64,000 nucleotides of DNA from Ignavibacteria bacterium. Lineage in GTDB: Bacteria; Bacteroidota; Ignavibacteria; Kapaibacteriales; UBA4661. Under the pieces are notes generated by a model, which was given only the letters and a program-made list of their open reading frames with translations, was not told where the DNA came from and ran no database searches. How positions within the stretch are numbered: the stretch's first letter is position 1; the number at the start of each line of letters is the position of its first letter. The stretch covers positions 1 to 64,000 of the forward strand of contig CANHDJ010000012.1 in NCBI GenBank assembly GCA_947459425.1, in the 5' to 3' direction. Below, in pieces: positions 55,560 through 64,000 of the stretch. Made by a program: the position numbers and the translations under genes.

Positions 55560-57066
55560 GTGCAGTGCTTGGATGCAACTGCTTTTCTGCACGTTGAATT
55601 TCCTCTGCATCGTCAAAATGAATCCGCTCTGCCCCAAGAATTTGATAATTTTCGTGTCCTTTACCCGCAACCAAGACAATATCGCCCGTTTGAGCCTGAC
55701 TAATGGCGTGAACAATAGCCTCGCGGCGGTCGGCAAGAACCGTTGTTGCAGCAAATTTTTCTTTCGGGACACCCGCTAAAACATCATCTAAAATAGCCAA
55801 TGGGTCTTCATTGCGAGGATTGTCGCTTGTCAGAACAAGCACGTCCGCCAGACGCGACGCGATTGCGCCCATTTTCGGACGTTTGGTGCGGTCGCGGTTG
55901 CCGCCACAGCCAACAACGCAGACGACACGCCCTGCTTGAGCAGAATTATCCCGCAATTCGCGGCAAGCCAAGAGCGCTTTTTCGAGAGCATCCGGCGTGT
56001 GTGCGTAATCCACAATCGCAACGGCTTGGTCGCCAAGCAGCGACAAACGCTGCATCCGTCCCGGAGCGCCCTGAACACGCTCCGTAATCGCCTCTTGCAG
56101 CTTTGCCGTATCGCAGCCCAGCGTGTGTGCCATTGCGACGCAGGCTGCAAGATTTTCACTATTAAACTTCCCGATAAGCGGCATTGAGGTTTGAAGCGGC
56201 TCACCAGCGATATTGAGCGTTAAATAGGTGCGAATAAAACTGAGTTCTTCCTCCGCAATCCGCACATCGGCATTGCTAGAACGACCAAAAAGCAGTTTCC
56301 GTGAGGCTTTGGTATCTTGCAGCATATACCCTCCTCGCTCGTCATCCGCATTGGAGACCGCAATGGCGCTGGCGGGAAGCATATCGAAGAGGCGTTTTTT
56401 TGCTTCAGCGTACGCCTCCATCGTGCCGTGAAAATCTAAATGGTCTTGCGTCAGATTGGTAAAAATTGCTCCGGCAAAGATTGTGCTATGCACCCGCTCC
56501 AAAACAAGCGCATGAGAACTGACTTCCATGACGATTGCCGTTGCTCCCCGCTTGCGCATATCGGCGAGTAACGCACACAATTCCGGTGCTTCGGGTGTCG
56601 TAAAATTCGATGGAATCACCTCATTGCCAATATAATTTCCCGTTGTACCGATGATACCAACCTTTTCGCCCATTGCCTCCAAAAGATGCTTCAGTACAAA
56701 GGTACACGTGGTTTTGCCATTGGTGCCGGTAATACCGAAAACACGGAGTTTTGTTGTCGGCTGGTCGAACCAGACGTGCGCCATTTCTGCCAGAACCTTT
56801 CTGCTGTCCGGCACGATGACAAGAGAGACGTGGGACGGAATCTCAATCTCTCGCTCCGCCACAACAACCCGTGCGCCGCGTTCAATAGCCTGTCCGATAA
56901 AATCATGTCCATCGGCTTGCAAGCCCTGAATAGCGACAAAAAGCGCGTCTTCGCTGCATCGGCGCGAATCGTACTGCACACTCGTTACAGCCCGCGCTAA
57001 TGCGTGTTCGTCACCTTGCAGAATAAAGGAGGAGGTCATTTCAAGCAGTGTATGGAGCGATTTCAT
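55540..57066 (-). CDS. murE: UDP-MurNAc-L-Ala-D-Glu:meso-DAP ligase
   Basis: A 508-residue Mur ligase for peptidoglycan stem peptide synthesis. ATP loop GITGTNGKTT (about 110-119), QDHLDFHGTMEAYAEAKKRL, DYAHTPDAL, and DNPRNEDP near 415, the signature for meso-diaminopimelate instead of lysine. ATG 57066 chosen; a TTG at 57078 would add four residues. It stands alone, without the usual dcw cluster neighbours. Confidence 0.95.
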   Translation of the reverse strand: MKSLHTLLEMTSSFILQGDEHALARAVTSVQYDSRRCSEDALFVAIQGLQADGHDFIGQAIERGARVVVAEREIEIPSHVSLVIVPDSRKVLAEMAHVWFDQPTTKLRVFGITGTNGKTTCTFVLKHLLEAMGEKVGIIGTTGNYIGNEVIPSNFTTPEAPELCALLADMRKRGATAIVMEVSSHALVLERVHSTIFAGAIFTNLTQDHLDFHGTMEAYAEAKKRLFDMLPASAIAVSNADDERGGYMLQDTKASRKLLFGRSSNADVRIAEEELSFIRTYLTLNIAGEPLQTSMPLIGKFNSENLAACVAMAHTLGCDTAKLQEAITERVQGAPGRMQRLSLLGDQAVAIVDYAHTPDALEKALLACRELRDNSAQAGRVVCVVGCGGNRDRTKRPKMGAIASRLADVLVLTSDNPRNEDPLAILDDVLAGVPKEKFAATTVLADRREAIVHAISQAQTGDIVLVAGKGHENYQILGAERIHFDDAEEIQRAEKQLHPSTAPTSPQE

Positions 57067-57237
57067 ACTATTGGTCAAAAAATAGCGTTACAGAACACTT
57101 GCGATAAAGCGGTGCAACATACGGCAAATGCTGGAAAAAATCAATGCCAAAGGAAGAATTTTCTTCGCCATAACGCCAAACGCCATATAATACGCTGGAA
57201 GAGCGCATGATATGGCGTTGTTCGGTATACAAACGAA

Positions 57238-59427
57238 TTACTTTACAACCCGCAACAACAATATTTTCGTCTGACCATCAACCTGCAAACGGCAGGAATA
57301 CACGCCTTGCGCAATGCTCTCGACTGACCAAGGCAGCGTGTACGTTCCGGCGGAACGCAATCCATCATCAATACTCACGATTTTCTCACCGAGCATTGAA
57401 TAAATTTCCAACTTGACTGCGGCAGCTTTGGGAAGGGTGTAGCGGAAAAGTGCAGAGGTATTTGCTGGATTGGGTAATGCCTCGAATGACGCATCACTAC
57501 TAGCGCGAACACTTGTCGGTGTGAACATAAACTGCGAGGTAGAAAATCCTACGCCGCCTTGCGCAATGACCGCGATATTACCCGTTGCCCCCTGCCCAAC
57601 AACCGCTTGGAGCTGCGTTGGCGAGATAACCGTGAATGACCGCGCCGGAATACCGCCAAAGGTTACGCCAGTGACATTGTTAAAAAATGTTCCGAACATA
57701 TTGATAACCGCTCCGGGACCACCAAATGTGGGCGAAAAGAACGTAATTGTTGGCTGGGCGGTAAAGGTGAATTGCTGCGAGGCGCTTGTAGAGCCGTTGA
57801 ATGTCGAAACCGTCACTGCGCCACTTGCGCCGTTGCCGACTGTGGCTATAATTTGTGCGGGGCTGCTGACGGTGAAATTTTGCGCCGGAACGCCGCCAAA
57901 GCTCACGCCCGTTACGTTGGTGAAATTTGTGCCGATAATATTCACAATCGTTCCCGAAGCCCCGACGTTGGGCGAAACAAAGGTAATTGTCGGCGGGGCA
58001 GTAAAGGTAAATGTTTGCTGCGAAGCCGAAGTGCCGCCGAGTGTCGTGATACTGACTGCGCCCGTTGCACCTTGCCCGCCAATAATCGCGGTTACTTGTG
58101 TCGGGCTGATTTGCGTAAAGGATTGTGCCGGAACGCCACCAAACGCCACACCGCGCGTACTGTCGAGATTTGTCCCGATGATAGTGACGGTGGTTCCGGC
58201 AGCGCCTGATTGTGGCGTAATAAACAGCACATTCGGCAAAGGAATAAACGTAAATCGCTGGGTCGAATTAACCGACCCGACAAGCGTCGTGAGCGTAATA
58301 ACGCCACTTGCGCCATTGCCAACAACGGCAGTGATTTGTGTTGGACTGTTAATTGTAAATGATGCCGGAGTGCCGCCAAAAGACACGCTTGTAACGGTTG
58401 TTAGGTTTGTGCCGATAATTGTTACGAGCGTCCCGGCTCCGCCCGTTTGCGGCGACATGAACAGCACCGAAGGCTGCGGAACAAAGGTAAATACTTGCGG
58501 TGAAGCGGCGATACTGCCTCCAACGCTCAAATTGACAATTCCCGTTGCGCCCTGCCCGACGGTTGCCAACACGAGTGTATCATTCAAGATAGTGAACGAT
58601 TGTGCTGAAACGCCACCAAACAAGACAGATTGGGTGTTCCCAAGATTCCTTCCCGTAATGACAACGGGCGTTCCGGTAGTGCCGACACTTGGAGAAATAG
58701 TCCGAATCACGGGTTGGGCTTGCACGGCGGCAAAGGCACGGAGTTGCGTTATACGTCCACATTGGTCGTTGAGGCTAAAGACGGTGGCAGTCGTTACGCC
58801 AGCCGGAGCGCCGAAAAAGCGCACAAAAACTTGTGCTTGAGCGTTCGGAGCAACAACCGCCGGAACAAGCGAATCAATCACAAATGCGCCCGAAAATTGC
58901 GGCGCAGGGATAGAAAACGGCAATGTACCAGTGTTGCGAAGTGTAACAGTTGTTGTGGTTGGTGTATTGATGGGAACATTGCCGAGGACAATGTTCGTCG
59001 TTGAAAGCACAAAGCCAGTAGAATCGCGTTGTGCGGAAATCGGAATCGTATTTATGCCGCCGGAGGCATTGAGAGAATTCGTCGCAAAGACGAGTGCAGC
59101 GTTGATAGAGCCGATACGGTTAGGGTTATAGGCAACAACGATAGCTTGCGTAGCGCCAGCCGTGATAAAAAGCGGTGTGTTTGGAGTAATACTTGCTGGC
59201 GAAGCAATGCTGAAATCAGCATTTGTCGGGCTGACGGCTGCACCGGAGAGAATAAGTGTTAGCCCGCCCGTATTCTGGATGACAACGGTTGTCGTAATAA
59301 CGCCGCTCGTGCAGGAAAGCGTCCCAAAACTGAGCGATGGAGGTGCGGCGAAAACTTGTGCCGATGCGGGTTTGAGAGCAAACAAGCAGAGTATTATTGC
59401 ACAACACCAAAAGAAGCAAGATTTCAT
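57238..59427 (-). CDS. Surface protein with IPT/TIG repeats and T9SS signal
   Basis: A 729-residue exported protein. Signal peptide to about 24 (ASAQ). Two choice-of-anchor D/HYDIN-like domains (about 28-235), each with FGxL...VxLxNTG-type strands (LVLSNTN, TVTLRNTGTLPFSI). Five IPT/TIG repeats (about 240-625) with signature SPxxGxxGTxVxIxGTNL and FGGVPAQSFT. A Por sorting domain ends SCRLQVDGQTKILLLRVV. A structural or adhesive surface protein is likely. No enzyme domain is present. Confidence 0.85.
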   Translation of the reverse strand: MKSCFFWCCAIILCLFALKPASAQVFAAPPSLSFGTLSCTSGVITTTVVIQNTGGLTLILSGAAVSPTNADFSIASPASITPNTPLFITAGATQAIVVAYNPNRIGSINAALVFATNSLNASGGINTIPISAQRDSTGFVLSTTNIVLGNVPINTPTTTTVTLRNTGTLPFSIPAPQFSGAFVIDSLVPAVVAPNAQAQVFVRFFGAPAGVTTATVFSLNDQCGRITQLRAFAAVQAQPVIRTISPSVGTTGTPVVITGRNLGNTQSVLFGGVSAQSFTILNDTLVLATVGQGATGIVNLSVGGSIAASPQVFTFVPQPSVLFMSPQTGGAGTLVTIIGTNLTTVTSVSFGGTPASFTINSPTQITAVVGNGASGVITLTTLVGSVNSTQRFTFIPLPNVLFITPQSGAAGTTVTIIGTNLDSTRGVAFGGVPAQSFTQISPTQVTAIIGGQGATGAVSITTLGGTSASQQTFTFTAPPTITFVSPNVGASGTIVNIIGTNFTNVTGVSFGGVPAQNFTVSSPAQIIATVGNGASGAVTVSTFNGSTSASQQFTFTAQPTITFFSPTFGGPGAVINMFGTFFNNVTGVTFGGIPARSFTVISPTQLQAVVGQGATGNIAVIAQGGVGFSTSQFMFTPTSVRASSDASFEALPNPANTSALFRYTLPKAAAVKLEIYSMLGEKIVSIDDGLRSAGTYTLPWSVESIAQGVYSCRLQVDGQTKILLLRVVK

Positions 59428-59507
59428 AACCAATTGAAATAAGCGAAAATGATAGGCTTTTTTTGATGGCAATGATGCAAGAAGTATGCCAGAGTCTCAA
59501 ATAGCAC

Positions 59508-59548
59508 AAACCCGCTTCTCGTCTAGCATTGAGACGAAAGGCGGGTTT
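59508..59548 (-). terminator. Hairpin after the DUF1232 gene
   Basis: AAACCCGC / GCGGGTTT with a second inner stem TCGTCT / AGACGA. It is downstream of the gene at 59592 and upstream of the IPT/TIG gene; only a short T-run follows. Confidence 0.55.
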
Positions 59549-59591
59549 GCTGTTGTTTTCCAAATCTCATTCTGAAGCAGTTTTTTTCTGC

Positions 59592-60017
59592 TTAATTCAC
59601 GTTTTTCTCTGCGGTGTACGATTTATAGCGGTCAATTTCTGAGGCAATAGCGTTCATCACAATACTCAGAACAAATGCATCATCAATATAGCCCAGCACG
59701 GGGATATAATCTGGCAGAAGATCTATCGGCGAGATAAAATAGAGCAGTCCTGCAATGACCATTGTTTTGCTTGACCATGCCATAGCGAACTCTTTATCAC
59801 GAATCATCGCATAAAGCATTTTCACTTTGGCAATCATATTTTTCACAAGCGGAAGGCGTTGATTGACGGAATCAAGCACTTTAGCAACTTTTTCCGGCAA
59901 TTCCTCGACAACCACTTTTTCATCTTCACGCGAAACATTCTGAGCGCGGGCGAAAAGCTCTTGTTCGAGGCGTTGTTGCTGCTCGGCAGAAATAGGCGTT
60001 TCTTTCATAGTATCCAT
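59592..60017 (-). CDS. YkvA/DUF1232 membrane protein
   Basis: A 141-residue protein with the DUF1232 motif FISPIDLLPDYIPVLGYIDD (about 95-114) inside a hydrophobic C-terminal half. The first 60 residues are charged and helical. It may be bound to the inner membrane by one or two short segments. The family has no settled function. It is 14 bases downstream of lgt on the same strand. Confidence 0.85.
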   Translation of the reverse strand: MDTMKETPISAEQQQRLEQELFARAQNVSREDEKVVVEELPEKVAKVLDSVNQRLPLVKNMIAKVKMLYAMIRDKEFAMAWSSKTMVIAGLLYFISPIDLLPDYIPVLGYIDDAFVLSIVMNAIASEIDRYKSYTAEKNVN

Positions 60018-60031
60018 ATAATTTCGATTGA

Positions 60032-60958
60032 TTATCGGCGTTTAGTTTGATGCGATTTATCTATTCGATGCGTTGATTTAGCGATGGGTTTAGTGCTGGT
60101 GGATTTTATTGCGCTGGGTTTATCCGATGTAATGACGGGATGTTTGAGCGCCCGCCATGCCAAAAACGCGCCCAAGGCAATAAGCGGCACACTCAGTATT
60201 TGTCCCATGTTTATCGGTAATCCACTTTCAAAAGCAACTTGATTTTCTTTCGTAAATTCAATACAAAATCTTGCTCCAAAAATACACATAAAAAATACGC
60301 CTAAAAGTAAGCCATTGGGCGTTTTTGCGTCATAACGACGATAAATGAAGCGCATCAAAGCAAAGGTGCAGATATAGCAGAGCGCTTCGTAGAGTTGCGA
60401 CGGATGGCGTGGCAAGAGGTCGCGCTCGGTGAAAATAATTGCCCAAGGCAAGTCAGTCGGATGCCCAATCATTTCATGGTTAAAAAAATTGCCGACCCGA
60501 ATAAGAAACGCTGCCAAGGCAGTAACAATCGCAATGCGGTCAATAATCCACAAAAACGGCTGTGCCGGACGGTTTCGCGCATACAGCCAGAGCGCAATCG
60601 AAATCCCAACGACCGCACCATGACTGGCATAGCCGCCTTTCCAGATTTGAAAAATTTCTAAGGGATTGGCGAGGTAATAATCCGGCTGATAGAACAGGCA
60701 GTGTCCGAGCCGCATTCCGAGTATTGTTCCACCAATCATGTAGAACGTTAGCGGCTCCATGTCCGTCAAAGGGCGATATTCCCGGACAAACATTCGAGAC
60801 ATGAGCAGATACCCCAGAAAAAAGCCCGATGAAAAAAGTACGCCGTACCAGCGAATCGTGACGCTGCCAAAGGACACCATTTCGGGTTTCACATCCCACG
60901 TAATGGCGGCGAAAGAAAAGAGGTACGAAAAAAGAATACCAAACGCAGAGATGAGCAT
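60032..60958 (-). CDS. lgt: Prolipoprotein diacylglyceryl transferase
   Basis: A 308-residue polytopic enzyme attaching diacylglycerol to lipoprotein cysteines. Family motif RVGNFFNHEMIGHPTDLPWA is in place with its Arg and Asn; ASHGAVVGI holds the essential His; HPSQLYEA near 180 is typical. It ends with a Ser/Lys-rich basic tail (about 40 residues). The many lipoproteins of this window are its natural substrates. Confidence 0.94.
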   Translation of the reverse strand: MLISAFGILFSYLFSFAAITWDVKPEMVSFGSVTIRWYGVLFSSGFFLGYLLMSRMFVREYRPLTDMEPLTFYMIGGTILGMRLGHCLFYQPDYYLANPLEIFQIWKGGYASHGAVVGISIALWLYARNRPAQPFLWIIDRIAIVTALAAFLIRVGNFFNHEMIGHPTDLPWAIIFTERDLLPRHPSQLYEALCYICTFALMRFIYRRYDAKTPNGLLLGVFFMCIFGARFCIEFTKENQVAFESGLPINMGQILSVPLIALGAFLAWRALKHPVITSDKPSAIKSTSTKPIAKSTHRIDKSHQTKRR

Positions 60959-61011
60959 TTTGGGGTTGGTGTTAAGTTTTGAATGATGAATTTCACAAAA
61001 AAGACGGATAA

Positions 61012-61386
61012 TTATTTTTTGCTTTTCGCATCGTTGATGACTATCGCTTCAATAACGTAGTTCGTGATTTCCTCACGCTTTGCATGGATAAATGCAATGC
61101 TCGGCAGCGCGATATGGCGAACCAATTTCAGGCTTTTCCCCGAAAACAGTTCAAAACTGTCCGACATTTGCGTTCCCGACATAAACCCAAGCATAACGCC
61201 ACTTTTATTGACATTGAGATAGCAAATCATCCCTTGACGCACGTAGAACGGTACGCCGTACTTCATTTCTTCTTGAATATCTGGCTCCGTGCTAAGCACT
61301 AATGCCCGCGCTTCCAAGGCAATGCTTTTTTGCGGTTCGTTCAAAAGAGCGAAGTATTCATCGGCTATTGGGCGCTTTTTCGTCAT
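61012..61386 (-). CDS. DUF1801-type protein
   Basis: A 124-residue small soluble protein with the DUF1801/YdhG pattern: YFALLNEPQKSIALEARALV, EEMKYGVPFYVRQGMICYLN and RHIALPSIAFIHAKREEI. Function unknown. It stands between lgt and kup, 39 bases from the latter, without obvious functional link. Confidence 0.8.
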   Translation of the reverse strand: MTKKRPIADEYFALLNEPQKSIALEARALVLSTEPDIQEEMKYGVPFYVRQGMICYLNVNKSGVMLGFMSGTQMSDSFELFSGKSLKLVRHIALPSIAFIHAKREEITNYVIEAIVINDAKSKK

Positions 61387-61425
61387 ACGCTTCTACAATC
61401 ACAAGAGATTGACGGTTTGTCAGTA

Positions 61426-63369
61426 TTATACTTCAATGCGCTTCAATTTCAAATATTGATGCGAGTGCGTCGAAATCGGTACTTTCTCGACCGTGACCGA
61501 ACTTAAATCAAGTTCAAATTCGTTGACAATCGAAAGACTAAAGCGCTTGAGAAAGATGTAGGCTTCGACGATAATACGCTGAAGAATCGTCAAACGGTCG
61601 TATTCATCGGACAAATATTCCTCAAAAACGACAAAACGAAAATCACCCGTAATCTGATTATTTTTCAACGAAATATAGCGACTGGATGTATCAACTTCGT
61701 CATTTTTCTCAAGGTCGCAGACCACTTGACGGAAAAAGGCGTTGATATGGAGCGGAACGCGGAAGCCGAGATAAAACGTTAAACGAATGACGGCATCGGG
61801 AACAAGATGTTCCACTTCATACTCCATCGTGTAAGGGCTATCAGTTGTTTCGATATGCAAAAGCCAGTAAATATCGGCTCTTTTGGGTTGTTTCTCCAAG
61901 ACAGAATAGATAATGCTGCGGTCAACTTGATGCGGGTACGGCACTTTATTGAGATACACCAAATGCGTCGAATACTTTGGCACTTCGCGGTCTTCGGCAA
62001 GGTCGCGGAGCGCCGGCAAATAGTCCTCAATGCGAACGCTATGAGCAAAGCGTGCAAGAATAATGCGGGCATTGAACCAAATCACCATCACCATTCCCAG
62101 CACAAACGAGATAACAAGCGTTATCCAGCCCCCTTCGTGAAGTTTACTCATATTGGCAATAAGGAAACCAACTTCGATTGCCCCAAAAACCGCGACCGTA
62201 CCGACCACAACACCCGTGCTGTACTCCATTCGCCGTAAATATTGTGCCAACAAAATGGTTGTCGAAAGCATTGCCAGCGTAATAGCGATGCCGTATGCAG
62301 CCTCCATATGGCTGGATTCTTGAAAATGCCACATAATAAACATACATCCTGCCCAGAGCAGCCAATTTGCCGTTGGAATGTACATTTGCCCGCGAGATTC
62401 CGAAGGGTAGCGAATCGCAAGGCGGGGCCAAAGGTGAAGTTTGATTGCTTCGCTGAAGAGCGTAAACGAGCCCGTGATAAGTGCTTGAGAGGCAATAATC
62501 GCAGCAGCCGTCGCTACGCCGATACCCATGGGCAAGAACCATTTGGGCATCATTGCATAGAATGGGTTGATACCATTGAGCGTTTGCATTCCGCTTGAAA
62601 GCAACCATGCGCCTTGCCCCATATAATTCAGTAATAACGCCGTTTTGACAAACCCCCATGAAAACTGGATATTGGGTCGCCCGCAATGCCCAAGGTCGGA
62701 GTAAAGCGCCTCAGCGCCCGTTGTGCAGAGGAATACTGCGCCCAAAAGCCAGAAACCTTGCGGAAAAGCCGTAAGCAGATGATAAGCATAATAGGGATTA
62801 AACGCTTTAATGACCGACGGATACGCACCAATATTGACCACACCAAGCACGGCAAGCATCCCAAACCACAATACCATGATAGGACCGAATGCCTGACCAA
62901 TTTTTGCCGTACCAAATTGCTGCACGACAAACAGTGCCGTAATGATTGCCATCGAAATCCCAACGGTCGGCAATGCGGGGTCAATAATCCGCAAGCCCTC
63001 AATCGCTGATGAAACCGAGATGGGCGGCGTGATAATGCCATCCGCAATCAGCGATGCACCACCAAGCATTGCCGGAGCAACAAGCCATTTCCCGCGTCGC
63101 CGGACGAGCGTGAAGAGCGAGAATATGCCGCCTTCGCCATTATTATCTGCCCGCAGCGTAATGAGGACGTATTTGATGGTCGTCTGCAATGTCAGCGTCC
63201 AGAATACGCACGACAATCCGCCAAAAATCAGGTCTTCCGTGATAAGGCGCGTCCCGATGATAGCTTTCATCACATACAATGGTGATGTACCAATATCGCC
63301 ATAAATGATGCCGACGGTTATCAGCAGCCCGGCAAGGCTGAGTTTTTGATGGTGTGAATGATTGCCCAT
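61426..63369 (-). CDS. kup: KUP-family potassium transporter
   Basis: A 647-residue membrane protein with about 12 membrane segments. KUP motif GIIYGDIGTSPLYVMKAI at the N-terminus, NNGEGGIFSLFTLVRRRGKW, and GADSLY-like GAEALYSDLGHCGRPNI in the middle. The C-terminal cytosolic part (about 480-647) matches the family. ATG 63369 was chosen because MGNHSHHQKLSLAGL is the likely beginning. Confidence 0.94.
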   Translation of the reverse strand: MGNHSHHQKLSLAGLLITVGIIYGDIGTSPLYVMKAIIGTRLITEDLIFGGLSCVFWTLTLQTTIKYVLITLRADNNGEGGIFSLFTLVRRRGKWLVAPAMLGGASLIADGIITPPISVSSAIEGLRIIDPALPTVGISMAIITALFVVQQFGTAKIGQAFGPIMVLWFGMLAVLGVVNIGAYPSVIKAFNPYYAYHLLTAFPQGFWLLGAVFLCTTGAEALYSDLGHCGRPNIQFSWGFVKTALLLNYMGQGAWLLSSGMQTLNGINPFYAMMPKWFLPMGIGVATAAAIIASQALITGSFTLFSEAIKLHLWPRLAIRYPSESRGQMYIPTANWLLWAGCMFIMWHFQESSHMEAAYGIAITLAMLSTTILLAQYLRRMEYSTGVVVGTVAVFGAIEVGFLIANMSKLHEGGWITLVISFVLGMVMVIWFNARIILARFAHSVRIEDYLPALRDLAEDREVPKYSTHLVYLNKVPYPHQVDRSIIYSVLEKQPKRADIYWLLHIETTDSPYTMEYEVEHLVPDAVIRLTFYLGFRVPLHINAFFRQVVCDLEKNDEVDTSSRYISLKNNQITGDFRFVVFEEYLSDEYDRLTILQRIIVEAYIFLKRFSLSIVNEFELDLSSVTVEKVPISTHSHQYLKLKRIEV

Positions 63370-63459
63370 TTGGGTGGAGCGGGGTAAGATGGAGAAAGGC
63401 TGCGGAAGCACACAATTCAGTGTTTATGCCGCCGCAGCCGTTGTTTTGTGCGTAAATTG

Positions 63460-64000
63460 TTAAAATTTCCCTTTGACTTCCCAGTAAATGTTTTTCCGCA
63501 ATTCCAGCATCCAATCTTCATAGACTTTGGCGCGTTTTTGCATCGAAGCCATTTGTTCGAGGCGCTTATAATCATCATCGAAAGAGATTTTGTGTTCGGG
63601 AATATATTTTTTGCGCAAGACGATATTAAACGCGCTTTTTGTGCTTCCCGGAGCGCTATACGGCAGTGCTTCGGTGATTCCGCCGTCTTTCAATTTTTCG
63701 ATTTTTTCACGTAAATCCGATGGCAATTTCACCGCTTCCATCCGACCCAACAGCCCGCCAAATGCCTTCGTGTCGGTGTCATCAGAATATTGCTTGGCGA
63801 GGTCTTCAAACGATTCACCTTTGGCGACACGCATTTTGAGCGAATCCAAAAAGCCTTTGGTGCGCGTTACGTCATCATCGGTTTGACCAAGTTTCAGAAG
63901 GATATGCCGCGTTTTTACTTCATTCTCGCGCTTGTCCAAGAGTTGAATAACGTGAAAGCCAAACGGCGTTTCGACGGGCTGCGAAATCTCGTTGATTTGC
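63460..64000 (-). CDS. Parvulin-type peptidyl-prolyl isomerase (SurA/PpiC), 3' part
   Basis: The frame is open to the window edge (reading ...ISQPVETPFGFHVIQLLDKR), so this is the C-terminal part of a longer gene. It shows the end of one rotamase domain, then a second beginning VKTRHILLKLGQTDDDV, with AKGESFEDLAKQYSDDTDTK and GGLLGRM. The usual Phe-Gly-Phe-His end of a parvulin domain is seen in PFGFHVI. Two rotamase units suggest SurA, a periplasmic chaperone for outer-membrane proteins. Confidence 0.82.
   Translation of the reverse strand, partial: QINEISQPVETPFGFHVIQLLDKRENEVKTRHILLKLGQTDDDVTRTKGFLDSLKMRVAKGESFEDLAKQYSDDTDTKAFGGLLGRMEAVKLPSDLREKIEKLKDGGITEALPYSAPGSTKSAFNIVLRKKYIPEHKISFDDDYKRLEQMASMQKRAKVYEDWMLELRKNIYWEVKGKF

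Noticed and set aside
57470-58840. 456-codon plus-strand frame opposite the IPT/TIG gene
   Set aside because: It mirrors the repeats of the real gene, is Val/Pro/Thr-rich and has no start signal.

Overview
The window reads as chromosome of a Gram-negative member of the Bacteroidota/Chlorobi (FCB) group. Three proteins end in Por-type (type IX secretion, T9SS) sorting domains. There are SPase II lipoproteins, TonB and beta-barrel outer-membrane proteins, a meso-DAP-type MurE and weak Shine-Dalgarno sites. A Kapabacteria/Ignavibacteria-like lineage is my guess; no rRNA or tRNA is present to test it. No CRISPR array, phage or plasmid genes were seen.

Region 1 (about 0.15-26.1 kb) looks like one polyhydroxyalkanoate (PHA) storage and scavenging locus. 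It holds a surface lipoprotein resembling the PhaZ7 depolymerase, a class III PHA synthase (PhaE, PhaC), a GbsR-type regulator, a cofactor-less SDR with the halohydrin dehalogenase signature, a PhaB/FabG reductase, a KAS III-like enzyme lacking the usual His/Asn, an MFS transporter and an sCache chemoreceptor. These are followed by two tandem acyl-CoA synthetases, a TonB receptor, a T9SS-exported PHB depolymerase with two FN3 domains, three alpha/beta hydrolases (two exported), a lipoprotein and a beta-barrel protein. A near-identical palindrome (GTTTGA-N6-TCAAAC and variants) lies in front of four of these genes and suggests a regulon. A 202-bp MITE with IS66-like ends sits exactly at the stop codon of the regulator gene, and a second copy begins the window.

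Region 2 (26.4-34.7 kb) is core metabolism: folC, a cystathionine gamma-synthase/lyase, dxs, and an NAD-salvage cluster (NrtR-like Nudix regulator, NadM-Nudix, NadV) with two matching 7-5-7 operator-like sites. Region 3 (34.7-45.6 kb) has a TPR gene cut by a deleted IS630 element, a MarR regulator, an IcmF-like protein that has the B12 and GTPase domains but no mutase domain, ccmF, a HigBA-type toxin-antitoxin pair, tryptophan 2,3-dioxygenase and a second chemoreceptor. Region 4 (45.9-64 kb) is mostly housekeeping and envelope genes: selD, two exported cyclophilins, an Rpn-type nuclease, scpA, a glycosyltransferase, murE, an IPT/TIG surface protein, lgt, kup and the 3' part of a SurA/PpiC-type isomerase running off the right edge.

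Proposed logic of region 1 (inference): secreted depolymerases break PHA into oligomers; the TonB receptor and barrel protein admit them; exported hydrolases cut them to hydroxy acids; the MFS protein imports these; the AMP-forming ligases activate them to CoA esters; PhaB and PhaC/E feed the storage granule; the sCache receptor senses the released acids.
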